DNA from: an uncultured Candidatus Nitrosopumilus sp.
GTDB lineage: Archaea; Thermoproteota; Nitrososphaeria; Nitrososphaerales; Nitrosopumilaceae
Reading direction: 5' to 3'
NCBI GenBank assembly: GCA_951812655.1
Contig: OX638319.1
Location: 868,001-932,000 of the forward strand
DNA: 64,000 nt
Shown: positions 34,873 through 43,413 of the stretch, piece after piece
Layout: the number at the start of each line of letters is the position of its first letter
Position numbering within the stretch: the first letter of the stretch is position 1
Program-made: the position numbers and the translations under genes
Notes under the pieces: model-generated
Seen by the model: the letters and a program-made list of their open reading frames with translations, nothing else
Told to the model about the DNA's origin: nothing
Database searches by the model: none

Positions 34873-34976
34873 GCAGAGGTATCGAAGCCCGGTCAACCGA
34901 GAGGGACTCAAGATCCATAATATAGGAAATCCCTTCTCTCAGGAGTTCGTGGGTTCGAATCCCACCCTCTGCACCA
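34873..34976 (+). tRNA. tRNA-Leu (CAA) with a 16-base intron
   Basis: GCAGAGG pairs with CCTCTGC, discriminator A and CCA encoded (34974-34976). Anticodon stem AGGGA/TCCCT and loop CTCAAG...A give anticodon CAA. A type II variable arm (TCTCTCAGGAGTTC) marks a class II tRNA. Sixteen extra bases lie at position 37/38 (about 34913-34928), flanked by ATCC direct repeats so the exact edge is ambiguous. Intron removal would need the EndA-type endonuclease. Confidence 0.93.
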
Positions 34977-35017
34977 AATTCTAATTCAAATGATGAATGA
35001 CGTTGAAATTTTTTTAG

Positions 35018-35140
35018 TTATGCAACAATAGATTTTATTTTGGTTATGGAATGTTCTGAAATCTCTGTATGCATTTTAGCAAGTTCCTGATCTTTAAATG
35101 ACAAATTACATCTGAAACATTTCCAAATAATTTCTGACAT
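35018..35140 (-). CDS. Small C2H2-type zinc-finger protein, 40 aa
   Basis: The frame from ATG 35140 to TAA 35018 encodes MSEIIWKCFRCNLSFKDQEL then AKMHTEISEH, ending KIKSIVA. C8 and C11 with H24 and H30 (C-x2-C-x12-H-x5-H) form a classical zinc-finger pattern. A TATA-like GCTTATAAAG (35161-35170) lies 21-30 bases upstream. A longer start 13 codons upstream is possible, but it would lie on the TATA box. Confidence 0.7.
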   Translation of the reverse strand: MSEIIWKCFRCNLSFKDQELAKMHTEISEHSITKIKSIVA

Positions 35141-35324
35141 TCCAATAATAGGCAGAAATTGCTTATAAAGATATTGCATGATCGTTCCAATTTTTTACAA
35201 TACATGATCTTTGTTCTTACAAAATTGCAATTTTTGCAATTTTTACAACTTTAATCTACATAATTTCCTGACTGGGATTAGATACAAGGGTTTAGAAGCA
35301 AAAAACTGGTATGGTTTTTGAAAG

Positions 35325-35945
35325 ATGTTTGACATATTTGAAATATTTGGAGAATTATCGTATTTTGGAATCTTTCTTGTACTGATTGGAGTAAATGCGT
35401 CTCCAATACTTATGCCTCCAAGCTGGATTGTTTTGACTTCATTTTACTTGCTAGATCCAAGCTTGAATGTGGTGCTACTGGCTATGGTGGGAGCTACAGG
35501 TGCAACGATTGGACGATTTGCACTCAAAAAAATCAGTGGACTGTTTAGAAAATTTGTTTCTGATGAACAAAAATCTAATCTTGATACAATTGGAGATTAT
35601 CTAAACCAAAAACGATACGGATATGTCGTTGCTTCTTTTCTGTTTGGTGCAACACCCCTTCCCAGTAACATGCTATTCATTACGTATGGGTTGATGCGTG
35701 CTAAAAGTATTGGAATTTATGTTGGATTTTGGTTTGGCAGGACAATTTCTTACATAGTGATGATTTATTTTGGCAATGCTGTTTTGACTCCTTTCTTAGA
35801 AATGTTTGAAGATCGTCTTACCGGAATTTTACTTATTGATGGTGCTGGAATTTTATTGATTGTTCTATTTGCATCTGTAAACTGGACTATGTTGATTACC
35901 CAACGAAAATTAAAGTTTGTTAGGCCAAAAATCTGGAGATTCTAA
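35325..35945 (+). CDS. DedA/VTT-like membrane protein
   Basis: 206 residues with about six hydrophobic stretches and the VTT-domain-like features of SNARE-associated/DedA proteins: the VGATGATIGRFALKKISG loop and the LPSNMLFITYGLMRAK loop. In bacteria such proteins flip polyprenyl phosphate or phospholipid; the substrate here is unknown. The stop codon directly abuts the ATG of the HD-hydrolase gene, so they form an operon. Confidence 0.75.
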   Translation: MFDIFEIFGELSYFGIFLVLIGVNASPILMPPSWIVLTSFYLLDPSLNVVLLAMVGATGATIGRFALKKISGLFRKFVSDEQKSNLDTIGDYLNQKRYGYVVASFLFGATPLPSNMLFITYGLMRAKSIGIYVGFWFGRTISYIVMIYFGNAVLTPFLEMFEDRLTGILLIDGAGILLIVLFASVNWTMLITQRKLKFVRPKIWRF

Positions 35946-36566
35946 ATGAGCAATCTTGAACTGTTAAAAAATGAAGTTTTCTCCATAATGAAAAATGATC
36001 CTGCTCATGATTTTGAACATATAATGAGAGTATACAAAAATGCAAGGATAATTTGTAAAGAAGAGCAAGTTCATGAAAAATTGGTCCTTGCCGCGGTGTT
36101 ATTGCATGATGTTGTTTCGTATCCTAAGTCTGATCAACGTTCAAAATTATCCTCACATGAGAGTTCGGAAAAATCTAAACAGATTTTGAAAAAACATGCT
36201 TTTTCTGTAGAAGAAATAACTATAATTTCAGATGCAATTCGTGATCATAGTTTTTCACAAGGCAAAATTCCTAAGACAATTGAGGGAAAAATTGTTCAAG
36301 ATGCTGATAGGCTTGATGCACTTGGTGCGATTGGAATCGCAAGGGTCTTTGCTACTGGAGGCCAGATGGGTAGACCTTTTTATGACTCAGATGATCCTTT
36401 TTGTAAAAATAGGGTTCCGGATGATAAAATCTGGACAGTTGACCATTTTTTTCAAAAACTTCTCAGGTTAGAATCTAAGATGAATACAAAGTCTGGTAAA
36501 ATTGAAGCAGAGGCGAGAACCAACGTGTTAAAGAAATTTCTAAATGACTTGAAAAACGAAATTTAG
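35946..36566 (+). CDS. HD-domain phosphohydrolase
   Basis: 206 residues. The HD metal motifs are intact: HDFEHIMRVYK near residue 20, LAAVLLHDVVSY with the HD pair, and IVQDADRLDALGAIGIAR. This belongs to the YedJ/YpgQ group of HD proteins, phosphatases for nucleotides or similar; substrate unknown. Co-transcribed with the DedA-like gene (no gap). Confidence 0.85.
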   Translation: MSNLELLKNEVFSIMKNDPAHDFEHIMRVYKNARIICKEEQVHEKLVLAAVLLHDVVSYPKSDQRSKLSSHESSEKSKQILKKHAFSVEEITIISDAIRDHSFSQGKIPKTIEGKIVQDADRLDALGAIGIARVFATGGQMGRPFYDSDDPFCKNRVPDDKIWTVDHFFQKLLRLESKMNTKSGKIEAEARTNVLKKFLNDLKNEI

Positions 36567-36685
36567 TGTTTGTTTTTTTGATATAGGGTGTTAGACGTGT
36601 GTGCTGTTTTAATAACAAAGCCTATGGGGAAAAAAGTGCCTGAATTTCTACTTTATCTGAATGTTTTTTCTGATTTCAAATGTAT

Positions 36686-36997
36686 TTAGCCATAATCTAG
36701 ATATCTGTCAATTCTAACTTCGATTTCTTTGCTCTCTCCAGATTTGATTTTCCTATATTCTTCTTTTTTTCTAAATTCTATGTATTTGCAGATTTCTGAA
36801 AATTCTTCTTCTTGTGGATATGAATTAAAAACTGGTTCTGCAAGCTGTAGGTACTCTATCGTCTTTTCTCTGAATTCTTCTCTTGATGGTTTTTTTATTC
36901 CCTTCATTCTAAACCAAACAGCTGTCCAGCTTGCGCCTATGACGTGAGGCAATAGGTCAAAGGCCCTTTGTATTTCAAAACGTTCATCGTTTCTCAT
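36686..36997 (-). CDS. Conserved hypothetical protein, 103 aa, downstream of hemB
   Basis: Charged, helical protein. Motif-like stretch VIGASWTAVWFRMKGIKKPS and an EEEFSEICKYIEFRKKEEYR helix are visible; family not recognised. Its ATG overlaps the hemB stop by four bases, so it is part of the hemB operon. Confidence 0.65.
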   Translation of the reverse strand: MRNDERFEIQRAFDLLPHVIGASWTAVWFRMKGIKKPSREEFREKTIEYLQLAEPVFNSYPQEEEFSEICKYIEFRKKEEYRKIKSGESKEIEVRIDRYLDYG

Positions 36998-37974
36998 GAT
37001 TTCTGTAAGAACTTTGAAGCTGATTTTGCAAAATACGTCACAATCATGTCCGCACCTGCTCTTTTGATAGAGTGTAATATTTCTAATGTGATGTCCTCCT
37101 CATTTACATATCCAAGCTGAGATGCAGCTTTCACTAAAGCATATTCCCCTGATACGCTGTATGCTGAAACTGGGACATTAAATTTTCTTCTGGTTTCTGC
37201 AATCAAATCCAAATACGATAGTGCAGGTTTTATCATCACGATGTCCACACCTTCTTCGATATCGGATTCTACTTCCATCATTGCCTCTCTTGCATTGGTA
37301 TATGGAACCTGGTATGTTTTTCTGTCTCCAAATTTTGGTGCACATTCTGCAGCGTCTCTAAATGGTGAGTAGAAATTTGAACGATGTTTTGCAGAATGCG
37401 ACATTATCGAAACATCTGTAAATCCTTCATCATCTAATGCTTCCCTTATTGCCAAGACTTGGCCATCCATCATCGCTGATGGTGATACTGTGTCTACTCC
37501 TGCTCTAGCTTGACTAACTGCAATTTTTGCCAGTGTTTCTAAACTGACATCGTTATCAATTTTGTTTCCATTAATAATTCCGCAATGCCCTGTGGATGTA
37601 AATTGACAAAGACAAACATCTGCCATGATGACTATTTTGTCTCCAAATTTTTCTCTAATCTGGGAAATTGCTTTTTGAACTATTCCGTTTTCATCAAATG
37701 CCGAACTGCCTGATTCATCTTTTTTAGATGGTATGCCAAAAATCATTATAGCCGGAATTCCTAAATCTATGATTTTTCCAACTTCTTCATTTACGTCTTT
37801 TAATGGCAATCTCTCTATTTCTGACATTGACTGTACCCGAATTCTGTCTTCAATGTCTTCCTGTACAAATACGGGACAAATGAAATCTTTTGGAGAAAGG
37901 GTTGTTTCTTGAACCAATTCTCTCATTTTATCTGATATTCTTAGTCTGCGAAGACGTCTAGTCGGAAATGACAT
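36994..37974 (-). CDS. hemB: Porphobilinogen synthase (delta-aminolevulinate dehydratase)
   Basis: 326 residues, condenses two 5-aminolevulinate molecules to porphobilinogen. The active-site zinc ligand stretch DVCLCQFTSTGHCG (119-132; Cys 121, 123, 131) marks the zinc-dependent type. Schiff-base Lys regions are SHSAKHRSNFYSPFRDA and MIKPALSYLDLI. Thirty bases follow hemA, so both are likely in one minus-strand operon. Confidence 0.95.
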   Translation of the reverse strand: MSFPTRRLRRLRISDKMRELVQETTLSPKDFICPVFVQEDIEDRIRVQSMSEIERLPLKDVNEEVGKIIDLGIPAIMIFGIPSKKDESGSSAFDENGIVQKAISQIREKFGDKIVIMADVCLCQFTSTGHCGIINGNKIDNDVSLETLAKIAVSQARAGVDTVSPSAMMDGQVLAIREALDDEGFTDVSIMSHSAKHRSNFYSPFRDAAECAPKFGDRKTYQVPYTNAREAMMEVESDIEEGVDIVMIKPALSYLDLIAETRRKFNVPVSAYSVSGEYALVKAASQLGYVNEEDITLEILHSIKRAGADMIVTYFAKSASKFLQKS

Positions 37975-38004
37975 GTTAAAATCTCTTCAATCTAAAATAT
38001 AATT

Positions 38005-39276
38005 CTAGTCTGTTTGTTTTGGTTTTTTATAGTCAAACAGTTTGGTAGCAAGATCTATGACATCTGGGTTACCTTGCTCGGACGCTTTTCTGATGTTATT
38101 CATTGGTGTTGACACGATGCTTTCCACTACCGCTTTTGTAAGTGCGTCGATAATCTTTATTTTTCTCTCATCTTTCTCATCGAGCATCTGAAGTGCTTTT
38201 TGCAACTCTTTTTCTCTAAGATTCTCTATATTTTTGAAGACGTCTTTTACAAGTGGTTCTGCATCTAGTCTTTTCATTGAGGCTTCTAATACAGAAACTT
38301 CCTCATTAATTATATTTTCAACGATCTTCACCTTGTTTAATCTGGCATTCATGTTCTTTTCCACCATCTCTGCAATCTGATCAAGATTCATAAGTTTCAC
38401 GCCTCCTATGGTCGCAACTTTTTCATCCACTGTTCTGGGGTTGGATAAATCTAGAATCATCATGCCTTTATCTTTATTTCTCATGGCCTGAGTAATTTTT
38501 TCATTGGTAACAAGAAAGTAAGGTGCGGTTGTTGCCACAAAAATTACATCATAGTTGTCAAATCCTGAAAGAACCTCTTCGAATTTCACAGCACTGCCTC
38601 CCATTGCTTCACAAAATGTTTCTGATCTTCCGATGGTTCTGCTTGTAACGTCAAATCTATATCCTCTTCTTTGTAATGATTTTGCAACTAGAGTTGACAC
38701 TTCTCCTGTTCCTATTAGTAGAACCTGTTTTGTTTTAAGATCATCTATGTTTTCTTCAGCCAATTTAACTGCCATTGATCCCACTGAAATTCCCCCTGCC
38801 CCTATGCCGCTGGAATTCCTGATTCTGGTTCCAATTCTTATGGCCTTATCAAACAAAGTATTGAGGTGCTGACCTGATGCTTTGACTTCTCTGGCTGACG
38901 TGATTGAATTTTTAATTTGGCCGAGAATTTGCTCCTCTCCCAATACCATGGAATCTAATCCAGAAGTTAATTTTAGTAAATGATGCAGAGCATCTTGATT
39001 TTCTACAAATTCAATATTTTTTTTAAATTCTTCCTCTTCAATACCTGTAATCGCTGCCCATATTTTCTGAATTTTATTTGCATCGGAAATTTTAGATTTT
39101 CCAAACAATTCTATCCTGTTGCAAGTTTGTATAATCACGCATTCATCTAGTCCTGAGTGTTTTCTGAATTGGTCATATGCATTATTCATATCTTTGATTG
39201 TAAATTGCTCTAGAATGTGAATTGGTGAGTTACGAAATGTAATACGTGCATTGATGATTTTTTGATTCATTTCCAA
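38005..39276 (-). CDS. hemA: Glutamyl-tRNA reductase
   Basis: 423 residues. Reduces glutamyl-tRNA(Glu) to glutamate-1-semialdehyde, the substrate of HemL. The catalytic Cys is in ECVIIQTCNRIELFG (about residue 51). The NADP domain follows as VLLIGTGEVSTLVAKSLQRR and the C-terminal dimerisation helices run to the end. Overlaps the end of the precorrin-2 dehydrogenase gene by ten bases. Confidence 0.95.
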   Translation of the reverse strand: MEMNQKIINARITFRNSPIHILEQFTIKDMNNAYDQFRKHSGLDECVIIQTCNRIELFGKSKISDANKIQKIWAAITGIEEEEFKKNIEFVENQDALHHLLKLTSGLDSMVLGEEQILGQIKNSITSAREVKASGQHLNTLFDKAIRIGTRIRNSSGIGAGGISVGSMAVKLAEENIDDLKTKQVLLIGTGEVSTLVAKSLQRRGYRFDVTSRTIGRSETFCEAMGGSAVKFEEVLSGFDNYDVIFVATTAPYFLVTNEKITQAMRNKDKGMMILDLSNPRTVDEKVATIGGVKLMNLDQIAEMVEKNMNARLNKVKIVENIINEEVSVLEASMKRLDAEPLVKDVFKNIENLREKELQKALQMLDEKDERKIKIIDALTKAVVESIVSTPMNNIRKASEQGNPDVIDLATKLFDYKKPKQTD

Positions 39277-39920
39277 TTCCTCAGTATTGTGGTGGCTCTC
39301 TCTTCAGCTTTTTTTGTTTGACCGTGTTTAATTAACTGATCAATCTGATTATCATTCATGATACTGCGCAAACACTGTTTTCTTTGTTTCTGATCTGAAA
39401 TGCATTCTTTTGCCATGGATCTAGCCATATCCTGAATTTTAACTTGAATAATGTCCTCTTTTGTAATTATTTTTTTCAATGCTGATGATGCTTTTTCTTT
39501 GATCTTTTTTGTCATTGCGGGGCTTTTTCCTCCTGTAAAAATTGCTATTTGAACTGTGTTCTCAATATTTATTATTGCAGGATTTGAAAAATCACTCTTC
39601 TCAGGATCATCTGAACTGTAGGCTGTGATTTTCTTCTTTTTGGCAAAATTCAATATTTTTTGATTCATTTTTTTATCATCTGTTGATATGATGATAAGAT
39701 CTGGTTGCATCTCTGAAATAAATTTCGTATTTGTAATTTTCTGTTCTTTTAATGTAATTTTCTTTGTTTTAGATATTTTTTTAATTTGTGCATTTATTGA
39801 CTCACTGATCACTGTGATATGGCATTCTTGATTTAATGCCGAATTGATTCTTTTTTCTGCCTCATTACCTCCTCCGATGACGATGATTTTTTTACCTTTG
39901 ATATTTAGATCGACTATCAT
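39267..39920 (-). CDS. Precorrin-2 dehydrogenase / siroheme synthase N-terminal domain
   Basis: 217 residues of the Met8/SirC family: NAD-binding IKGKKIIVIGGGNEAEKRIN (residues 7-26), then the dimerisation region TGGKSPAMTKKIKEKASSAL. Oxidises precorrin-2 to sirohydrochlorin; whether it also inserts iron (ferrochelatase) is unclear. First gene of the minus-strand hem operon. This provides siroheme for the decarboxylase at 40014. Confidence 0.88.
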   Translation of the reverse strand: MIVDLNIKGKKIIVIGGGNEAEKRINSALNQECHITVISESINAQIKKISKTKKITLKEQKITNTKFISEMQPDLIIISTDDKKMNQKILNFAKKKKITAYSSDDPEKSDFSNPAIINIENTVQIAIFTGGKSPAMTKKIKEKASSALKKIITKEDIIQVKIQDMARSMAKECISDQKQRKQCLRSIMNDNQIDQLIKHGQTKKAEERATTILRNWK

Positions 39921-40013
39921 CGATCCAAAGCACTTCGTTTTCTATTTATGTATTATAAAATAATGATGAGAACGTAAGCTACATTTTTAATTGAATGTCA
40001 GAATGTTTACTCA

Positions 40014-41039
40014 TTGTCTTCTTTGGGCGAATCTGATAAAGAATTGCTGAATGAAATTCAGTGGACTTTTCCATTGGTGACAAGACCTTTTGACGCCATT
40101 GCTAAAAAGTTTGATACCACTCCTGAAAATATTAAGAAACAGCTTAATGAATTAAAGAAGATAGGCGTTTTGAGACAACTAAGTGCAATTTTTGATACTA
40201 GAAAACTTGGCTACACTAGCTCTTTGGTGGCTATGGAGATTAAATCTGATCAGCTTGAAAACGTAGCCAACCAAATAAATCGACATCCTGGTGTAAGTCA
40301 TAACTATGAGCGAGATCATCAGTTTAATCTCTGGTTTACCTTGGCTGTTCCTCCTGGTGCTGATTTGAAAGAAGAACTTGAGAAATTCAACGTTCTAAAA
40401 GGAATTAAAACAGTTAGAATGCTTCCAACTTTACAATTATTCAAAATTGGTGTTAAACTTGACATGGTCGATGAGAAGAAACACGATGTAGCTCCAACTG
40501 AAGAGAAAAAAGAAATTAAAAATGTTAAGTTTGTTCCTACTGAAGAAGACAAAGATTTCATCCGTGAGTTACAAAAAGACATGGATATCCTTGATGAGCC
40601 CTTTGTAAATGCCGCAAAAAATCTTGGAATTACTGAAGATGAATTATTTGCAAAAATGAAACATTATGAAGATATTGGTGTTATGCGAAGATTTGCAGCT
40701 ATCTTAAGACACAGACAAGTTGGATTTACCGCCAATGGTATGATTGTATGGAAGGTACCTGAAGATAGAATTGCCAAAGTTGGAGAAACTTTGGGTTCGT
40801 TTCCTCAAGTAAGTCATTGTTATGAGAGACCCACATATGCTGATTGGCCTTACAATGTGTTTTCAATGATTCACTGTAAAACTCATGAGGAGGCAAATGA
40901 AATGGCAAGAACTATTCAAGATCAAATTAATGTTGATGAATACAAAATTCTCTTTAGTACGAGAGAATTCAAAAAAACTCGTGTGGAATACTTCGTGGAA
41001 AATTCTTTTAGTTTAGAAGAATCTGTTCCTGCATCTTAG
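40014..41039 (+). CDS. Siroheme decarboxylase, fused AhbB-AhbA-like
   Basis: 341 residues. Two Lrp/AsnC-like halves: residues 1-150 with HTH-like start and GVSHNYERDHQFNLWFTL (93-110), and residues 178-330 with VSHCYERPTYADWPYNVFSM (266-285), joined by a charged linker (152-177). These motifs are those of AhbB and AhbA/NirDLGH, which remove two acetate carboxyls from siroheme on the way to heme. Tools often mislabel it as an AsnC regulator. It is divergent from the hemA operon, which makes siroheme precursors. Confidence 0.87.
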   Translation: MSSLGESDKELLNEIQWTFPLVTRPFDAIAKKFDTTPENIKKQLNELKKIGVLRQLSAIFDTRKLGYTSSLVAMEIKSDQLENVANQINRHPGVSHNYERDHQFNLWFTLAVPPGADLKEELEKFNVLKGIKTVRMLPTLQLFKIGVKLDMVDEKKHDVAPTEEKKEIKNVKFVPTEEDKDFIRELQKDMDILDEPFVNAAKNLGITEDELFAKMKHYEDIGVMRRFAAILRHRQVGFTANGMIVWKVPEDRIAKVGETLGSFPQVSHCYERPTYADWPYNVFSMIHCKTHEEANEMARTIQDQINVDEYKILFSTREFKKTRVEYFVENSFSLEESVPAS

Positions 41040-41374
41040 AATTCATTTTCATCATGTCCTACGATATGAATTGTACAAAAATACTGATCATTCATATTGC
41101 AATAGTATTGTGAGTCTTCTCTGCATTCTTTACATGGTGGTTTTTCATCTAGTTCTGAAAGTTTAGTGTGGTATACCTTGCTTCTAGACGTAACTCCTGA
41201 TTCTTTATAGATTCTAGTAATGTTTGAATAATATTCTAATTCTTCAGGACTAAGTTTTTGATAGTTTTTAATTTTCTTTATCATGTATTCCCATTTTTTG
41301 TATTTGCCTATCTTGGCAATCTTCATTCTTTCAATAACTTCTAAGGTTTTTTCTACATCTATTGGATTGCTCAT
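41036..41374 (-). CDS. Small protein with C-terminal B-box-like zinc finger
   Basis: 112 residues. The N-terminal helical part is rich in Lys and Glu. The C-terminal segment CKECREDSQYYCNMNDQYFC then THIVGHDEN holds the C-x2-C...C...C-x2-H...H pattern of a B-box-type zinc finger. Function unknown. Overlaps the convergent siroheme-decarboxylase stop by 4 bases. Confidence 0.6.
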   Translation of the reverse strand: MSNPIDVEKTLEVIERMKIAKIGKYKKWEYMIKKIKNYQKLSPEELEYYSNITRIYKESGVTSRSKVYHTKLSELDEKPPCKECREDSQYYCNMNDQYFCTIHIVGHDENEF

Positions 41375-41381
41375 TTACAAA

Positions 41382-42380
41382 TTAATTTGCTTGAGGTGTT
41401 ACTTTTAATTCGTATGGAGGCCAAGTATTGTACAAATCCTCGACTTCTTTCATATCTGAATCTGAAATGTATTTCCCATCAGACATTTGGGCATAATTGA
41501 CAATTTCTTCTTCACTGATCATTGTGGGAAGCACAGTTGCAAATCCCTTTTTTGTCATCATATACTTCATTGCAAATTCTGTGATGTTCAATCCGTTTCT
41601 ATCTGCAATTGGTTTAAACTGCTCAACTTTTTCTAATGATGCTTTGAGCCATTCTCTCTTTCTTACTGATCTATGATCATTATCATCAAATTTTGTATCT
41701 GCATTGACCTTTCCTGTTAAAATTCCTGATGCCTCTGGCACTCTAACTAGAATTCCTACCTCTTTCTCTTCGGCTTTTTTCATTAATTCGTTTCCTGGTG
41801 TTTGTTCTAAAATGTTGTAAACTGTTTGAACTGCACTGAGGTTTGGTTTGTCCATCGCTTCCATGCCTTCTTGAGTCCATCCAATTGCAGGGCCTAGGGC
41901 AATTTGATATGTTTTGATAGAACCATCTTTGATGAAACTATCTAATACGTTGAAAATAGAATTGTTTCTTACGTCTTTTAATTTTGGATTATGTACCCCG
42001 TACATGTCCACATAATCTGTTTGTAATCGTTCCAAACTATTTCTTAATGCCATTCTAGTATAATCTTCGTCAAATCTTTGCGGAAGTTCCTTATGTCCAA
42101 TCTGTTCAACTCCGCTAAAATCATAACCATATTTTGTAGAAATAACAATCTCGTCTCTCATATCTTTGAAAACTTCACCAATTAGTTTTTCACTTAATCC
42201 TTTTCCATACAAATCCCCCGTCTCAAAGAAATTAATCCCTACGTCATATGCTTTTTTGAGCATTCGTTTTGCTTCATCTTCTTCAATTTTTTTGCCCCAC
42301 CAATCTAGAGCAATTGCCCATGCCCCAAATCCTATCTCTGAGATTTTGATATCTGTTTTTCCCAGTTTATTGTATTTCAA
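41382..42380 (-). CDS. Aldo/keto reductase
   Basis: 332-residue NADPH-dependent TIM-barrel reductase. Catalytic tetrad: D and Y in TGDLYGKGLSE, K in ISTKYGYDFSG and H in YGVHNPKL. N-terminal MKYNKLGKTDIKISEIGFGA matches the family start. The substrate (aldehyde or ketone) is unknown. It is close to the B-box gene (8 bases) on the same strand, so perhaps one operon. Confidence 0.92.
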   Translation of the reverse strand: MKYNKLGKTDIKISEIGFGAWAIALDWWGKKIEEDEAKRMLKKAYDVGINFFETGDLYGKGLSEKLIGEVFKDMRDEIVISTKYGYDFSGVEQIGHKELPQRFDEDYTRMALRNSLERLQTDYVDMYGVHNPKLKDVRNNSIFNVLDSFIKDGSIKTYQIALGPAIGWTQEGMEAMDKPNLSAVQTVYNILEQTPGNELMKKAEEKEVGILVRVPEASGILTGKVNADTKFDDNDHRSVRKREWLKASLEKVEQFKPIADRNGLNITEFAMKYMMTKKGFATVLPTMISEEEIVNYAQMSDGKYISDSDMKEVEDLYNTWPPYELKVTPQAN

Positions 42381-42464
42381 AACTATTTTTTATTTGAAAT
42401 TTCATCATTTATGTTTATCCGAGATTTGCAATTTTGATATTTGATTTTTAAATAATCTGAAGGT

Positions 42465-43139
42465 TCATCCTAAACTAGAAATCATTGGAATGATGTCTTT
42501 TTTCACACATACGATCATCGGTATGTCATTTTTGACGTATGTTGAAACTTGAGTTTCTCTCAAATCCATGATTAAATTCTGAAAATCTCTGATATCATCT
42601 ACTTCAAATGCGAGCATGAAATCCTCGTCATGTATTCCGAATGAGTATGTGGTATTGAGTACCACTTGAGGGTATTTTTTACTAATTTCTATGTGCTCAT
42701 CCATTATCTCTTGACGTTTTTCTTTTGGAAGGAGATACCATTCTCTTGTTTTTGTAAATGGATACACTATGACGTGTTTTTTTGGATGATTTCCGGTTAC
42801 AAATCCGTGAGCCTTTTGTTCTTGAACGTATAGTGATGGTCTTGTACATGACAAGTACGTCATTGACGGAATTATGTATTTTCCAAATACTGTTTTGTAT
42901 ATTTTCTCAATCACTTTTTGTATTTCTTCAACTGATTTTGCTGCGAACCAAAACAAAAAATCTGTATCGTCTCTTAACCCTAAATTTGAATACGATCTAA
43001 ACATAATTCCTGAATTATTAACCACGTTCTCTACTTCTTTTGCAGATTCTTCTTTAGCCAGATCTGCCATCCATCTCCATTTTGGATCTACTTTGAAAAA
43101 TGAGAAATTAAAATAATATTGATCATTTTCTTCAGACAT
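42465..43139 (-). CDS. Chlorite dismutase-like / coproheme decarboxylase (ChdC/HemQ family)
   Basis: 224 residues with the two-lobed Cld fold. IVYPFTKTREWYLLP (124-138) carries the catalytic Tyr-Lys pair (Y126, K130), and NTTYSFGIHDEDFMLAFE holds a His (H170) in the place of the proximal heme ligand. Members remove two carboxyls from coproheme to give heme b. In siroheme-pathway organisms this could complete heme synthesis in place of AhbD. A true chlorite dismutase would be an alternative, but heme genes nearby favour ChdC. Confidence 0.82.
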   Translation of the reverse strand: MSEENDQYYFNFSFFKVDPKWRWMADLAKEESAKEVENVVNNSGIMFRSYSNLGLRDDTDFLFWFAAKSVEEIQKVIEKIYKTVFGKYIIPSMTYLSCTRPSLYVQEQKAHGFVTGNHPKKHVIVYPFTKTREWYLLPKEKRQEIMDEHIEISKKYPQVVLNTTYSFGIHDEDFMLAFEVDDIRDFQNLIMDLRETQVSTYVKNDIPMIVCVKKDIIPMISSLG

Positions 43140-43413
43140 GCCATTTCTCTTCTTGAAACCCTATTTAAACAAAAACTAGATTCGCTGTTATGGAATCTCA
43201 AAAATTTCCCTTGATGAGATATGTCCTGATTTTTTTTGAACCAAGGGATTGATATTTAGAAATGTTTTGTAACTTTTTTGATAATCTCTTTATTTGATTC
43301 CCTTTGTTTGGCTTTGATTATTCTTCTCGCATTGCTTTCATCATTGCAAATTTCTTAAAATTCTATACAAAATTGCTAAAGATTTTTTTGGAAAAGGTTC
43401 TGTTCAAAATCGA

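Noticed and set aside
40014-41039. AsnC/Lrp transcription regulator
   Set aside because: The duplicated halves and motifs HNYERDHQFNLWF and HCYERPTYADWPYN fit siroheme decarboxylases; the HTH-like part is shared by the family.
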